Source of the DNA: Agrostemma githago
Lineage: Eukaryota; Streptophyta; Magnoliopsida; Caryophyllales; Caryophyllaceae
Direction: 5' to 3'
Assembly: GCA_958450325.1 (NCBI GenBank)
Contig: OY288246.1
Location: 41,593,619-41,657,618, forward strand
DNA: 64,000 nucleotides
The notes beneath the pieces were generated by a model that was not told the DNA's origin, searched no databases, and saw nothing but the letters and a program-made list of their open reading frames with translations. Position 1 is the stretch's first letter, and every line of letters begins with the position of its first letter. Made by a program: the position numbers and the translations under genes. Shown piece by piece: positions 54,624 through 64,000 of the stretch.

Positions 54624-57600
54624 TTAGCTATACATAGTATTTTTTTTCATGGTGTCGGCGTTCCAGTGTGCGTTCAACTCTTGGCCTGCTGGGTTGGCGA
54701 TTTTGTACGTGCCTGTTCCCAAGATCTGGGTCACTTGGTATGGGCCTTCCCAGTTGGCGCTTAGTTTGCCGTGCTCCCTAGATTTTCCAACAGCCTGTGT
54801 CTTCCTTAGCGGTAGGTCGCCTACCTGAAACCTTCTCTCATGCACCCTTTTGTTGTATGCTTTTCTCATTCTTTGCTGGTAGATTGCTATGTTGGTGCTA
54901 GCCTCCTCCCTGACTTCGTGGACCAGGTCAAGAGCTTCGGCCATTGCTTCGTTGTTGTCAGCCTGGTTGTATTGCTGAGATCGCAGGGTAGGAATTCGCA
55001 CTTCGATGGGTAGCAAAGCCTCTGCTCCATACACTAGGCCGAAGGGTGTCTGACCTGTTGACTCTTTTTTGGTGGTCCTTATTGACCAGAGGATGCTTGG
55101 TAGCTCGTCCGCCCATCTTCCTTTAAGGTCATCCACCATTTTTCTGAGTCCGTTTAAGATCTGTTTGTTTGCGGCCTCGGCCTGCCCATTGGTCTGGGGG
55201 TGGCAGACGGCGGAATAGGCGACGGCTATCCCATGCCCCTCCAGCCAGGCTCTTAGGGGGTCATTATCAAATTGCCTTCCATGGTCAAATACCAATGTTT
55301 TTGGAAGGCCAAATCTGGTTATAATGTTCCTCCATATGACCTTCCTGACCGCCGGCTCGGTGATGTTTGGGACTGCTTCAGCTTCAACCCACTTTGTGAA
55401 GTAGTCTATCCCCACGATCAGAAATTTTCGTCCCCCTGTAGCTGTGGTGAAAAGACCCAGTATGTCCATTCCCCATTGGGCGAAAGGAATGGGAGATAAA
55501 ATTGGCCTGAGTTCTTGGGCTGCGACATGGATTGATGGAGCGAAGAGTTGCCATTTCCTGCATTTTTGGGTTAGGCTCCTAGCATCAGTTACCATGGTAG
55601 GCCAGTAGTAGCCTGCCCTAAGAGCTTTGTGGGCCAACGACCTTCCTCCAATGTGATGTCCACAGATTCCTGAGTGAATGTCCTCTAGAACTTCAGCGGC
55701 CTGGTCTGCCCCTAGGCATCTGAGCAGGGGGTAAGTGAAAGATTTCTTGTAGAGTTCTCCGTTAATGATTATGAACCATGCTGCCTTAGCTTGTATTTTC
55801 TTTTTCTCTATTGGATCAGGCGGTAGGATGCCGTATTCTTTGAATTGAATGAGAGGGGTCATCCAGTTTTCCTGTCCTTCCTCAATGGTGTTGACTGCCC
55901 GACAGGCAGTGGTGGATTTCTCATGCATAATATCAACCCAAACTGACCTCCTTATGTCTTGTAGGCTGGAGCTAGCCAGTTTTGACAGAGCGTCAGCCCG
56001 ATTATTCTGTGATCGGGGTATTTGCTTTATTTCATAGGACTTCAGGCTTGATAATTCCTGTTTTACTTTTTCAAGGTAGGTGGCCATGGTCTGATCTTTA
56101 GCCTCGTATTCTCCATAAATTTGATTAGCAATGAGCTGGGAGTCAGTTGCTAGTATAACCCGCTCTGCCCCTGCGGCTTTAGCCAGATTTATCCCTGCGA
56201 GTACGGCCTCATATTCCGCCTCGTTGTTTGATGCAAGGAAGGTGAGTCTGAGCGCATGCTCAAAATCCACTCCCTCAGGGCTGGTCAGTACAACGCCTGC
56301 CCCTGCTCCATTGGCTGTTGAGGATCCGTCGGTGTGTACGATCCATTCTTCGGCGGGGGGTTCTTCTTCCCCTGAATGGGAACACTCAGCCAGGAAGTCA
56401 ACCAGGGCTTGTGCCTTGATGGCTGTCCTTGGTTGATATGATATCCCCAGCCCGCTTAACTCGATAGCCCATTTTAGCAGCCTTCCTGATTTCTCAAATT
56501 TTTCCAATATCTTTTCCAGTGGTTGGTCGGTGAGGACCACAACGGGATGTGCGTCAAAGTAGGGTCTGAGTTTTCTGGCTGCAATGATGACTGCATAGGC
56601 GGCTTTTTCTATCAAAGGATAGTTTCTTTCGGCTGCCCCCAGGGCGTGACTCACAAAGTAGATGGGCTGCTGTGAGCCTGCTTCCTCCCTTAGGATGACT
56701 GCACTTACTGTTGTGTTGGTGACAACAATGTATAGGTACAGTTTTTCTCCGGCCACTGGCCTCGCCAAGGTAGGGAGTCTCTTCTGGTGTTCCTTTAATT
56801 GTTCGAAGGCTTTCTTTTGTTCATCTTCCCATTTGAATTGCTTATTGCCGTTCAACACTTTGAAGAATGGGGTGGACTTGTCTGCTGATCTGGCGATAAA
56901 GCGGGCCAGGGCAGCCATCCTGCCTGTGAGTCGCTGAATGTTCCTTATGGTCTTAGGCTCCGGGAGGTCTAGGACCGCCTGAATTTTTTCGGGATTGGCG
57001 TCTATCCCCCTGGAGCTGACTAAGAATCCCAAGAATTTTCCGGATCGGACTCCAAACGTGCATTTTTTCGGATTCAGCTTCATCTTGTATGACCGCAGGG
57101 AGGAGAATGTTTCCTGCAGGTCTGTTAGATGCTCCTTGTCCCCCTTACTCTTGACAATTGCATCATCGACATAGGCTTCCAAGTTTCTCCATTTTTGGTT
57201 TTCAAAGACCTTGTCCACCAGTCGCTGATAGGTGGCGCCTGCATTCTTCAGCCCAAATGGCATCATCTTATACATGTAAGTGCCATGGCTGGTTATGAAG
57301 GCGCACTTCACCCTGTCAGGCTGCCAGAGGTACACTTGATGGTACCCAGAGAATGCATCCAAGAAACTTAACGTGGTATACCCACTAGTGGCGTCCACCA
57401 GCTGGTCTATCCTGGGCAGGGGGTAGCAGTCTTTTGGGCAGGCTTTGTTAAGATTTGTGAAGTCTACGCACATTCTCCATGCGCCTGACGACTTTTTTAC
57501 CATCACAACGTTTGCCAACCATTCAGGGTAGTCACAGACTTCGATGAAATCTGCCTTTAAGAGTTTGTCTATTTCTTCTTTTATCGCCGCGTCTTTCTCT

Positions 57601-58142
57601 ACGGACATGTTTCTTTTCTTCTGCTTCACAGGGCGAGCCTCCGGGTTAACGTTCAGCTTGTGAACAATAAAAGCCGGGTCGACCCCTGGCATCTCATCTG
57701 CAGAGTAAGCAAATACGTCCCTATTTTCTCTCAGGACTGCAATTAACTCCTTCTGGTAGGACTCTTCCAGGTCGGCCCCTATGAGGACCTGCCTTCCTGG
57801 TTCTAAGTCCACCAGCATGCTAGGTGAACCCTCGGCCTTTCGTTTTCCTTTCCTTTCTGCTTCATGGGCTTGCAGGGCCACGGAGTAACAGTGTCTGGCC
57901 GACTCCTGATCCCCATGGACCTTCCCCTCCATGCCAAAGTCTGTCACATAGGCTATAGTGAGGGCCTTGATTGACACAGCGACTTCGATCTCATCTAGGG
58001 TGGCCCGCCCTATCAGGGCGTTGTACGCAGACTTGGCGTCCACCACAACAAATGATGCCCTGACATTCCTGGCAGAGGCCCCCTCCCCGAATGTTACAGT
58101 CGATAACTCCCATGGGAAGTACACCTGCCCCACTGAACCCAT
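54624..58142 (-). CDS. Retand-like Pol: reverse transcriptase, dual RNase H, integrase
   Basis: The 1172-codon frame lacks a true start because the polyprotein continues from gag-protease. The end of protease is at residues 1-50 (NALIGRATL). Reverse transcriptase spans about 190-370 with WRMCVDFTNLN, FLDAFSGYHQ, FGLKNAGATYQR and intact YVDD (324-327). The first RNase H spans about 440-590 and is degenerate. The archaeal-like RNase H spans about 600-722: HTDGSS, NNEAEYEA, ATDSQ, RADALSKLA. The integrase zinc site reads HSGICGHH, then CRKW where C-x2-C is usual (residue 864, codon 55551-55553). The catalytic triad is D893, D953, E989 with 35-residue D-E spacing. It ends by 54624 with a GPYQVTQI-type domain. 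The product is otherwise complete. Confidence 0.9.
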   Translation of the reverse strand: MGSVGQVYFPWELSTVTFGEGASARNVRASFVVVDAKSAYNALIGRATLDEIEVAVSIKALTIAYVTDFGMEGKVHGDQESARHCYSVALQAHEAERKGKRKAEGSPSMLVDLEPGRQVLIGADLEESYQKELIAVLRENRDVFAYSADEMPGVDPAFIVHKLNVNPEARPVKQKKRNMSVEKDAAIKEEIDKLLKADFIEVCDYPEWLANVVMVKKSSGAWRMCVDFTNLNKACPKDCYPLPRIDQLVDATSGYTTLSFLDAFSGYHQVYLWQPDRVKCAFITSHGTYMYKMMPFGLKNAGATYQRLVDKVFENQKWRNLEAYVDDAIVKSKGDKEHLTDLQETFSSLRSYKMKLNPKKCTFGVRSGKFLGFLVSSRGIDANPEKIQAVLDLPEPKTIRNIQRLTGRMAALARFIARSADKSTPFFKVLNGNKQFKWEDEQKKAFEQLKEHQKRLPTLARPVAGEKLYLYIVVTNTTVSAVILREEAGSQQPIYFVSHALGAAERNYPLIEKAAYAVIIAARKLRPYFDAHPVVVLTDQPLEKILEKFEKSGRLLKWAIELSGLGISYQPRTAIKAQALVDFLAECSHSGEEEPPAEEWIVHTDGSSTANGAGAGVVLTSPEGVDFEHALRLTFLASNNEAEYEAVLAGINLAKAAGAERVILATDSQLIANQIYGEYEAKDQTMATYLEKVKQELSSLKSYEIKQIPRSQNNRADALSKLASSSLQDIRRSVWVDIMHEKSTTACRAVNTIEEGQENWMTPLIQFKEYGILPPDPIEKKKIQAKAAWFIIINGELYKKSFTYPLLRCLGADQAAEVLEDIHSGICGHHIGGRSLAHKALRAGYYWPTMVTDARSLTQKCRKWQLFAPSIHVAAQELRPILSPIPFAQWGMDILGLFTTATGGRKFLIVGIDYFTKWVEAEAVPNITEPAVRKVIWRNIITRFGLPKTLVFDHGRQFDNDPLRAWLEGHGIAVAYSAVCHPQTNGQAEAANKQILNGLRKMVDDLKGRWADELPSILWSIRTTKKESTGQTPFGLVYGAEALLPIEVRIPTLRSQQYNQADNNEAMAEALDLVHEVREEASTNIAIYQQRMRKAYNKRVHERRFQVGDLPLRKTQAVGKSREHGKLSANWEGPYQVTQILGTGTYKIANPAGQELNAHWNADTMKKNTMYS

Positions 58143-60277
58143 ACAAAGATCCAGGGGCTGGCTTTAGGTGTCTTTTTTCTAGATTCATTTTCTCAAAAGC
58201 GTCTTTATACAAGAGGTTTGTGTAGGCGCCAGTGTCCACCATGCATCTCTTGACAATATGATTGCTAATTTCAAGAGTTAGGATCAAAGGGTCACTATGC
58301 GGGTATATGACTCTCCCTGCATCTTCAGAGGTGATGCTCAGGGTAGTTCCTCTTGGACTTCCTGCCCTCTCGGCGTAGCAAATTTGGTTCCGCAATTCAC
58401 CGATTTGCCTCTTCTGGCTTCGTCTGCTGGTTCGTTCCTCTGCATCTCCTGACACTACATGGATGATCGTGCGATTTTGGGCTGAGCCTTCAGGTTTGTC
58501 CGCCGCCTCCTTTTGGGGTTTGTTCCTTGCTGCATAGTTGCTCAGCCAGCCGTTTCTTATGAGTTTCTCTATTTCGTCTTTTAAGTGTCGGCATTCTTCT
58601 GTGGTGTGTCCTATGCAATCGTGGAACGTGCAGAATTTTTTAGGATCCCCTTTTGGGCTGCGCGACTTGTTTGGACGATTCCATTTTGCTGTTTCCTTCT
58701 CCAGCTCAAAGATTTCTGCCCTCGGCCTGTTGAGGGCCGTGTAGCTGTCAAACCTTGGCTGGTAGGCAGTGCGCTCCTTCTTGGGGGTATCCCCCTCCTC
58801 TCTTTGTTTGCCTTGCTCGTTTCTGCTACGTCCACCCTGCGGTCCCCCTTGCGGCTTTGTCTGGCCTGCAGGGTTGTCCGGCAAGCTGTGAAACTCTTCC
58901 TGCAGAATAAACCCTTCAGCGATTTTTCTGGCCTCGGCCAAAGTTTCTGGCTGGGCCCTGATCATCTGATTCTTCATTTCCCCTGGGAGCAGGGAGATCG
59001 TCAGGGCGTAGGCAGCTGTGGAATCATCAATCTCCCTGACTTGCTGGTAGGACAAGTCAAACCTCTTTAGGTACTCCCTGACGCTTTCGCCCTTTTTCTG
59101 CTTCAGGGTCATTAGGTCAAACCGAGTGAGTCGCCTCCTTTTATTCCCTGCATATTGTTCAAGGAAGGCCTCGGCTAACTCTATAAAGAAGCTGATCAAT
59201 CCCTGGCGAAGATCCCTGAACCATCCTTGTGCAAGTCCTACCAGGGTGGTTGGGAAGATTTTACACCAGATAGCGTCATCCACGTCATACATGCCCATGT
59301 GACTCTCAAATGCCGCCAGATGATCCTCTGGGTCTCTGGTCCCGTCAAACTTGACGGTGGGCATTTTGATTTTTGGGATGGGGTATTCTTGTACATCAGG
59401 ATGAAGAGGAGTTTTTGTAGGCCTGCCTACCACTCGTGACCTGCTTTCCCCAGACTGGTTACCGTGGATATCCCATTGTCTAGGGATCGGTTTCCTCGCA
59501 CTGGGGGAGCGGTGCCTCGGTGGCCGCCTGCTCGCTGCTTCGTCCTCTGTCTCAGGGGAGATTTGTCTGGATCTTTTTCTCCGGGACTGGCAGAGGTTGT
59601 CATCCTGGTGGTGTCTGGACTCAAGCGGCTGCCCCCGGTTAAGCCTAGATTGCAGGCTTTGGGACAACCCTGGGGCTGGCTGTCCCACGGCTGCCGCCGT
59701 TAACCTAGAGAAGACTCCACCCTTCTTTTCCCCCAGGCGCTTAGATGCAGGCTCCTTGTGCCTCATTCGTTCCTGCAATCCCTAGGATAGACCTCTCTGC
59801 TCTCCAGACGCGGACGCCGTGCTGTGAATGGAGAACGCTTGTTGTTGGGCAGGCAGCTCTTGGCTGCCTGTTGTGATATGCCTCTGCACCTACGCGTATA
59901 CTTGAGCTGTCCTTCTTGCTTTCCTCTGGGCGTTTCTGGCGGCGGTTCGCTTCGTGCCCCCAGCTCCATCCCTGCTCATTGAGGGAGGTTGCCTGGGGGT
60001 CGTTGCAACCCTGCCTACCAGGTCCTCAGGAGTGAACTCCTGGTTTAGCATCGCAGAGAAGAAGGCAGCTGTTTGTGCCATCTGAGCTGGGGTCAGGTTC
60101 AGGGTGTGCCCCCAACTCTGGTGCTACAGCTGCATTTGGCATGCCCAGGAGACTGGTTCCTCCCATCCCCAGGGTCGTGGTGGGAGGAGCTCTCTCCGGC
60201 TGCAACATACCATATAGGGGGGTCACCGGTGGGACCGTCGGACCTACCCCTACACTGGTGTCAACGATTTCCGGCAT
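57991..60277 (-). pseudogene. Retand-like Gag-protease
   Basis: The likely start is the ATG at 60277 (MPEIVDTSVGVGPTV), 75 bases past the primer-binding site. The N-terminal 160 residues are spread over three frames (60277-60026, 60081-59890 and 59969-59763), so at least two frameshifts occur. From 59778 the frame is open for 595 codons: Arg/Ser-rich, a retrotransposon gag domain (DPEDHLAAFESHM, TRFDLMTLKQKKGESVREYLKRF), and the variant knuckle CTFHDCIGHTTEEC. The protease motif VDTGAYTNLLY follows, with DTGA where DTGS is more usual. Near 58135 the register changes in a G-run and continues in the pol frame. The two ORFs overlap by 152 bases. Confidence 0.85.
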
Positions 60278-60352
60278 GATTACTTTGATTGGTTAGTTTT
60301 TGTAATTGGGAATGGTTGATTTTTGTGGGTAATTCGTGGATACAACCAGATC

Positions 60353-60372
60353 TTCCCCACAGACGGCGCCAA
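60353..60372 (-). other. Primer-binding site of the Retand-like element
   Basis: The minus strand reads TTGGCGCCGTCTGTGGGGAA, starting two bases from the LTR end. This is a form common among Tat elements. Confidence 0.8.
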
Positions 60373-60374
60373 AT

Positions 60375-61042
60375 TGTTCCGATTATTGGAATCAATTAAC
60401 CCGACGTGGAATTCGGGTTCGTATCATTCAACGTTGCTTTGAATGTCAATCGATCAATCTTAATTGACCCTCCTTCCTCCTACTCCCTCAGTCGGACCTT
60501 CCCGGCGGAATGGGTTGGCTCCCTGCACACAGAACGCACAGGGCCTCGGAGGTTGTCCGAGGAAACCCTCTCCGATGCCTAAGTCGGTCCGTGAATGCCT
60601 TAAGAAACCTAGCTCGAGAGGAACTAGGTGGCGATTTAGGAGTAAGAGTTTTAGAGAGAGAAAATCCAACCCCTTTCTTGTGGGAAATGGAAGAGTATTT
60701 ATACCTTCCCACAAGAGAGGGAAGTAGAAGGAGAATGGGTGGATAAGGAGGTGACAAGTGGCGTCTTCTCATCCACCCACTCTCAATTACCTTAGGCAAA
60801 ATGACGAGAAGGCCCCTGGGGGTACCTGCTCTGCCTGCGGAGATTTCCCCAGGGGGTAGGCGGGTTTGAGTTGTGAGAGCTAGGCTCCAGCAGGCTGCGT
60901 CACCCTGCTGGCCCGACGGTCAGCTGTTTTCCTTAGTAGTTCTTTATTTTGATTGTTTGCCGGGTCGGTTTCTGGGCTTTCTAGGCAATCTTATGGGAGC
61001 CTGTCTAGCAGGCTGTTAGTGTCAGGCTGCCGACCCCAATCA
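60375..61042 (-). repeat. 5' LTR of the Retand-like element
   Basis: A 668-base LTR identical in length to the copy at 48957-49624. The TATA box (minus strand GTATAAATAC) is at 60695-60704. It lies beside the primer-binding site, so this is the 5' LTR of the minus-strand element. Confidence 0.9.
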
Positions 61043-61486
61043 GAAGCGATTCCAGTTGGAGGTGAAAGCTTATCTTCTTATCTTTCCAACGACATATCAC
61101 ACACCCCAATCGAAAATCAAACGAGAGAGTTATGGCCCTCTGAAGTCATAGGGCAAAGTTTCACCCGATGAGATCTGACCGGGCAAAACTTCGCCCGACG
61201 GTATTTCCTCCCCAGATTGCCATTTCAGACAAAAAAATTCATCTGGCAAAACTTCACCCAATGATATTTTGACTGGGCGAAGGTTCGCCCAACGGTAAAG
61301 AGGCTCAAAAATGCAAAATATGGAAGAAAGTTCACCGGGTGAAGTTTCACCCGGCGGTATTGGCTCGTGATTGATTAATTTTGCAGGGTAAAGTTTCATC
61401 ATATGAAGACTCATTGAGCAAAAGTCTCGCTAATGGAGCAAAAAGTTAGATTTGGGCTTTGATTTAAGGATCCATTAAGTTATTAC

Positions 61487-61500
61487 TTTATATATACAAA
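61487..61500 (+). promoter_or_regulatory. TATA box of the Athila LTR
   Basis: TTTATATATACAAA, about 90 bases downstream of the last palindrome. The homologous minus-strand copy near 29610-29625 shows the same box. Confidence 0.55.
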
Positions 61501-62604
61501 ACCTAGTTATATGCACATTACACTCCATTAGATCATCTTAATACTATCTTCATCATCCATTAGAATAACTTAGATAGAAAGCTAGTAGTTCTTCATAGTT
61601 TTTATCAATCTTCATCTTCTTAGATTTATATTCAAGCATTGTAAGGAATTCTAGTGTTTTTATTGAAGTTCTTTTGGAGATTATCAAGGGATTAGTGACA
61701 AATCAATTGTCCTCTTCATCGAGGCTTCATATTATTTTATGCAATCTTCATCTTCTTTATTGTATTTTTCCTCCATTGATGGTATATTTCTCTTCTTCTC
61801 CCTCATCTCTAGATTAGATTTAATATTTCTCTTTCATTATTGTATCGTTTTCATTGATTTTACTTGTGTTGTTCTTAGATCGTTTTGTAGTTTCTTTTGT
61901 TGATCGAAATTTCCTCCGTTGTTCTAGTTTTATTTTCTTTAGATTTTGTCTTTATGCATGTTTTTGTTATGATCTCCATTTTTATTGCTTTTATAGTTTC
62001 CTTCATGAATTGTGAGTAGTTTTCTTGTTAGGGGGTTCAGGGAGAAAGATCTTGGGTAATATGAATTAAGAAATTGTGGTTTGGTTGCATTGCTTGTTGA
62101 TTTATCATGTTTGAGGTTATTGTGTCTTTGTTGACTTAGACCGGCCGACTAGATCGACCATGACTCACTCCTATCAATATGGGGAAACTCGGGGTAGGAG
62201 TTACCTTGACTTGAGACTTACCCTTTTTCGCCGCGAAAGCGGGATCTAGATAAGTTGGGTGAAGAAATTGAAAGGTGGCATTCTCCCTCTATTGACTTTG
62301 TGACTGACCCATAATTCCGAAACTCATAGAACCCGATTTTCGATTCCAGACTCCCCCTAACACCCTTTTCTTATTGATTAATATTCGTCATTTATCGCAT
62401 TATTAGTTTAGACTCGACTCAAAACCCCCCAATTAGACCCCAAACACATCGCTCTTACTCGATTTTCTCACCGTCATCCCTGTGGACCGACCTCGACTTA
62501 CCACGACTGCATTTATTTGTTTTGTGTTATTTTCGAGTCATATAAATATTGTTTGACCCTCTATCCTTCGTTAACGACCGATCCTAAATAGGGGCGCGTC
62601 AAAA

Positions 62605-62625
62605 TGGCGCCATTGCCGAGGATGG
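62605..62625 (+). other. Primer-binding site inside the Athila LTR duplication
   Basis: TGGCGCCATTGCCGAGGATG, three bases after an LTR end. It differs at two positions from the site at 41920-41938, so it is decayed. Confidence 0.75.
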
Positions 62626-63038
62626 CAACTAGTTACCTTGACTTGATCGAGACTTACCCTTTTTCGCCGCGAAAGCGGGATCTAGATAAGTTGGGTGAAA
62701 AAATCGAAAGGTGGCATTCTCCCTTTATTGAATTTGTGACCGACCCATAATCCCGAGACTCATAGAACCCGATTTCCGATTCCCGACTTCCCCTAAAACC
62801 TTTTCCTTATTGATTAATATTCGTCATTTATCGCATTATTAGTTTAGACTCGACTCAAAATCCCCCAATTAGACCCCAAACACATCGCTTTTACTCAATT
62901 TTCTCACCGTCATCCCTGTGGACTGACCTCGACTTACCACGACTACATTTATTTATTTTTGTGTTATTTACGAGTCATATAAATATTGTGTGACCTCCTA
63001 TCCTTCGTTAATGACCGATCCTAAATAGGGACGCGTCA

Positions 63039-63870
63039 TAGATTTAGAGAGGACTCTCGAGATGAGATGACCCGAAATGTAAAACCTCCGATGGAGGTGA
63101 TTTTAGCAATTAGCAAAGATAGTTAAGCACACGGTTGTACGACCTAAGAAGTTGATCTCGATCCAGGCTCAGGATCAAAAGATTTTGATATTTTTGAAAA
63201 TGGATGGAGGATTTGAAAACTGATTGTTCGAAAGTGAGAGTATTGAAATCGACATATCGATGGTTATGTAATACTGTTTTGATATGTAAGAATGTGTTGC
63301 CATGTGGGTATATAGAGTTCATGAGTTGAAAAATTGACGATAGAAATGGCGTGAAATTGGAATTTCACAAAATGATGGTGTAGGAAAACCTGTTCCTTAA
63401 GAGGAGTGATAATTGTGGGGTTGCGTTGTTATCGAGACTTCTATTAGTTAGAAGTTCGACGTTCACGATGTAGAAGGTATTTTTTTTAAAAACATGACAG
63501 CCATATTAATCATAACGGTGCTTTAAATGGAAGTTTTGTAACACCCCGGCACAATCCTATGACCGGAAATGTTAACCGCGGTAGCTCGCCCGGGTTTGTA
63601 CCGGTCCCACAGACCAACACGAGTCCTTTCCAATGCATTTTGTCCTCACTCATGCGCATCCACTCATGTAAGATGCAGACGCGGGTAGGCTAGGGTAGGC
63701 TACCGCCCACAAAAGTCCTCGCTTCGACCGGGATGTGTCACCCTGAGTAAGAATGTGCGTTGTCCCTGTTCCACTCGGAGCTTATCACTTGGCATATTCA
63801 TGGAGTGTGTGACTACCTTGGATGGGTGGAACATCAATTCGTTTTAGGTAACCGAATTTATTGCCAATTT
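63039..63870 (-). other. Tat leader fragment, minus orientation
   Basis: 63046-63180 matches the leader of M1 (38870-39010). Within it, text from about 63537 starting TGTAACACCCCGG to about 63830 is GC-richer and has no match elsewhere in the window. The TGTAACACC start suggests an inserted LTR-type fragment, but I see no partner end. Confidence 0.5.
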
Positions 63871-63882
63871 GTGGAGTCGCCA

Positions 63883-64000
63883 CCGAACAATTATGGGATG
63901 CTCGGAAACCGTTCAAGTCAACTTTAATCCTTACTCGGCTCAAAGTTGAATGACATCGGGACCTAAAGATAGAGACTTGTACCTTTAAGCATTCCATGTC
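63883..64000 (-). repeat. Tat LTR (copy f), start only
   Basis: It follows GTGGAGTCGCCA (63871-63882) and matches the first 120 bases of copies a and d. It runs out of the window. It would be the 5' LTR of a minus-strand element whose leader is at 63039-63870. Confidence 0.7.

Larger units (their letters stand above)
48957..61042 (-). mobile_element. Complete Retand-like Tat retrotransposon
   Basis: The 12,086-base element has 668-base LTRs and a perfect 5-bp duplication GAAGC. From right to left on the minus strand: 5' LTR, primer-binding site, gag, protease, reverse transcriptase, dual RNase H, integrase, 135-bp tandem array, two genes on the opposite strand, 3' LTR. The LTRs differ at about 19 positions by eye (about 97 % identity), so it is the youngest large insertion in the window. 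Antisense genes and an amplified tandem repeat are the traits described for Retand of Silene. Frameshifts in gag and protease and an altered integrase zinc site suggest it cannot move alone. Confidence 0.9.
43460..63038 (+). mobile_element. Athila element, plus strand, interrupted by a hAT MITE and a Retand-like element
   Basis: The remaining parts are the end of integrase (43485-43904), a palindrome-rich spacer, an env-like/ATHILA pseudogene (44868-45610), a long non-coding tail, a degenerate polypurine tract before 48589, and an LTR in two pieces (48589-48956 and 61048-63038). The hAT MITE occupies 45873-46636 and the Retand-like element 48957-61042. The 5' part is lost or lies beyond the minus Athila-like element. 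The LTR ends GCGTCA at 63038 after a partial duplication. Confidence 0.75.
61048..63038 (+). repeat. Athila LTR, second part, with partial duplication
   Basis: It continues the LTR begun at 48589. It has a palindrome array of GGGCGAA / TTCGCCC type (61145-61400) and a TATA box TTTATATATACAAA at 61487-61500. The LTR first ends GCGCGTCA at 62601, followed by AAA and a primer-binding site (62605-62625). About 400 bases of the LTR end (from about 62200) are then repeated at 62632-63038, ending GCGTCA. Confidence 0.75.

Noticed and set aside
54624..58142. Many plus-strand frames opposite the Retand-like Pol
   Set aside because: They are shadows of a strongly coding minus strand. None has a domain, unlike the antisense genes at 49979-53453.

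Overview
This window is plant nuclear DNA made almost entirely of nested and broken transposable elements. I found no host gene, tRNA gene or CRISPR array. The evidence for a plant genome is Ty3/gypsy Tat-type and Athila-type LTR elements, an L1-type LINE with DUF4283 and CCHC domains, CACTA and hAT DNA elements, and short GT-AG introns. One Tat element resembles Retand, described in Silene: antisense accessory genes plus an amplified tandem repeat. A Caryophyllales source is therefore plausible, but I hold that at low confidence. Layout from left to right. (1) An Ogre-like Tat LTR in minus orientation fills about 0.5-2.4 kb. (2) An Athila-type solo LTR (2383-8597, 5-bp target duplication ACTAT) is split by a full-length but decayed LINE (3785-8560). 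(3) A plus-strand Ogre-like Tat element, called P1 here, runs from 8603 to 23156. Its gag is split by a non-autonomous CACTA element (10460-12573, duplication CAA) that carries a 5S rRNA-like segment. Its pol is decayed. On the opposite strand it has a spliced accessory gene resembling DUF7745. (4) 23.2-27.1 kb is a mosaic of LTR and leader pieces in alternating orientation. (5) A minus-strand Ogre-like element, M1, covers 27.1-39.5 kb. Its gag-pol is internally deleted, and its antisense strand carries a plant-mobile-domain (PMD) gene of seven or eight exons. M1 has taken in LINE, Athila LTR and Tat LTR fragments. (6) Part of a second CACTA element ends at 40258. (7) A minus-strand Athila-like element with an unusual gag region lies at 40.26-43.46 kb. 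(8) A plus-strand Athila element runs from 43.46 to 63.04 kb. It is interrupted by a hAT-type MITE (45873-46636) and by a complete Retand-like element on the minus strand (48957-61042; 668-bp LTRs, duplication GAAGC). (9) The leader and the start of the LTR of another minus-strand Ogre-like element close the window. How the parts work together: in each Tat element gag-pol is read from one strand, and a separate gene unrelated to gag-pol lies on the other strand between the end of pol and the 3' LTR. The three antisense genes carry different domains (DUF7745-like, PMD, and a PF04195-like domain), yet all show canonical introns. In the Retand-like element there are two antisense units, each preceded by a TATA box. 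Several unrelated LTR families here also carry arrays of short palindromes just upstream of the TATA box. These two patterns, plus the 5S-like segment inside the CACTA element, are the observations I rate highest. All boundaries, splice sites and identities were read by eye without alignments.
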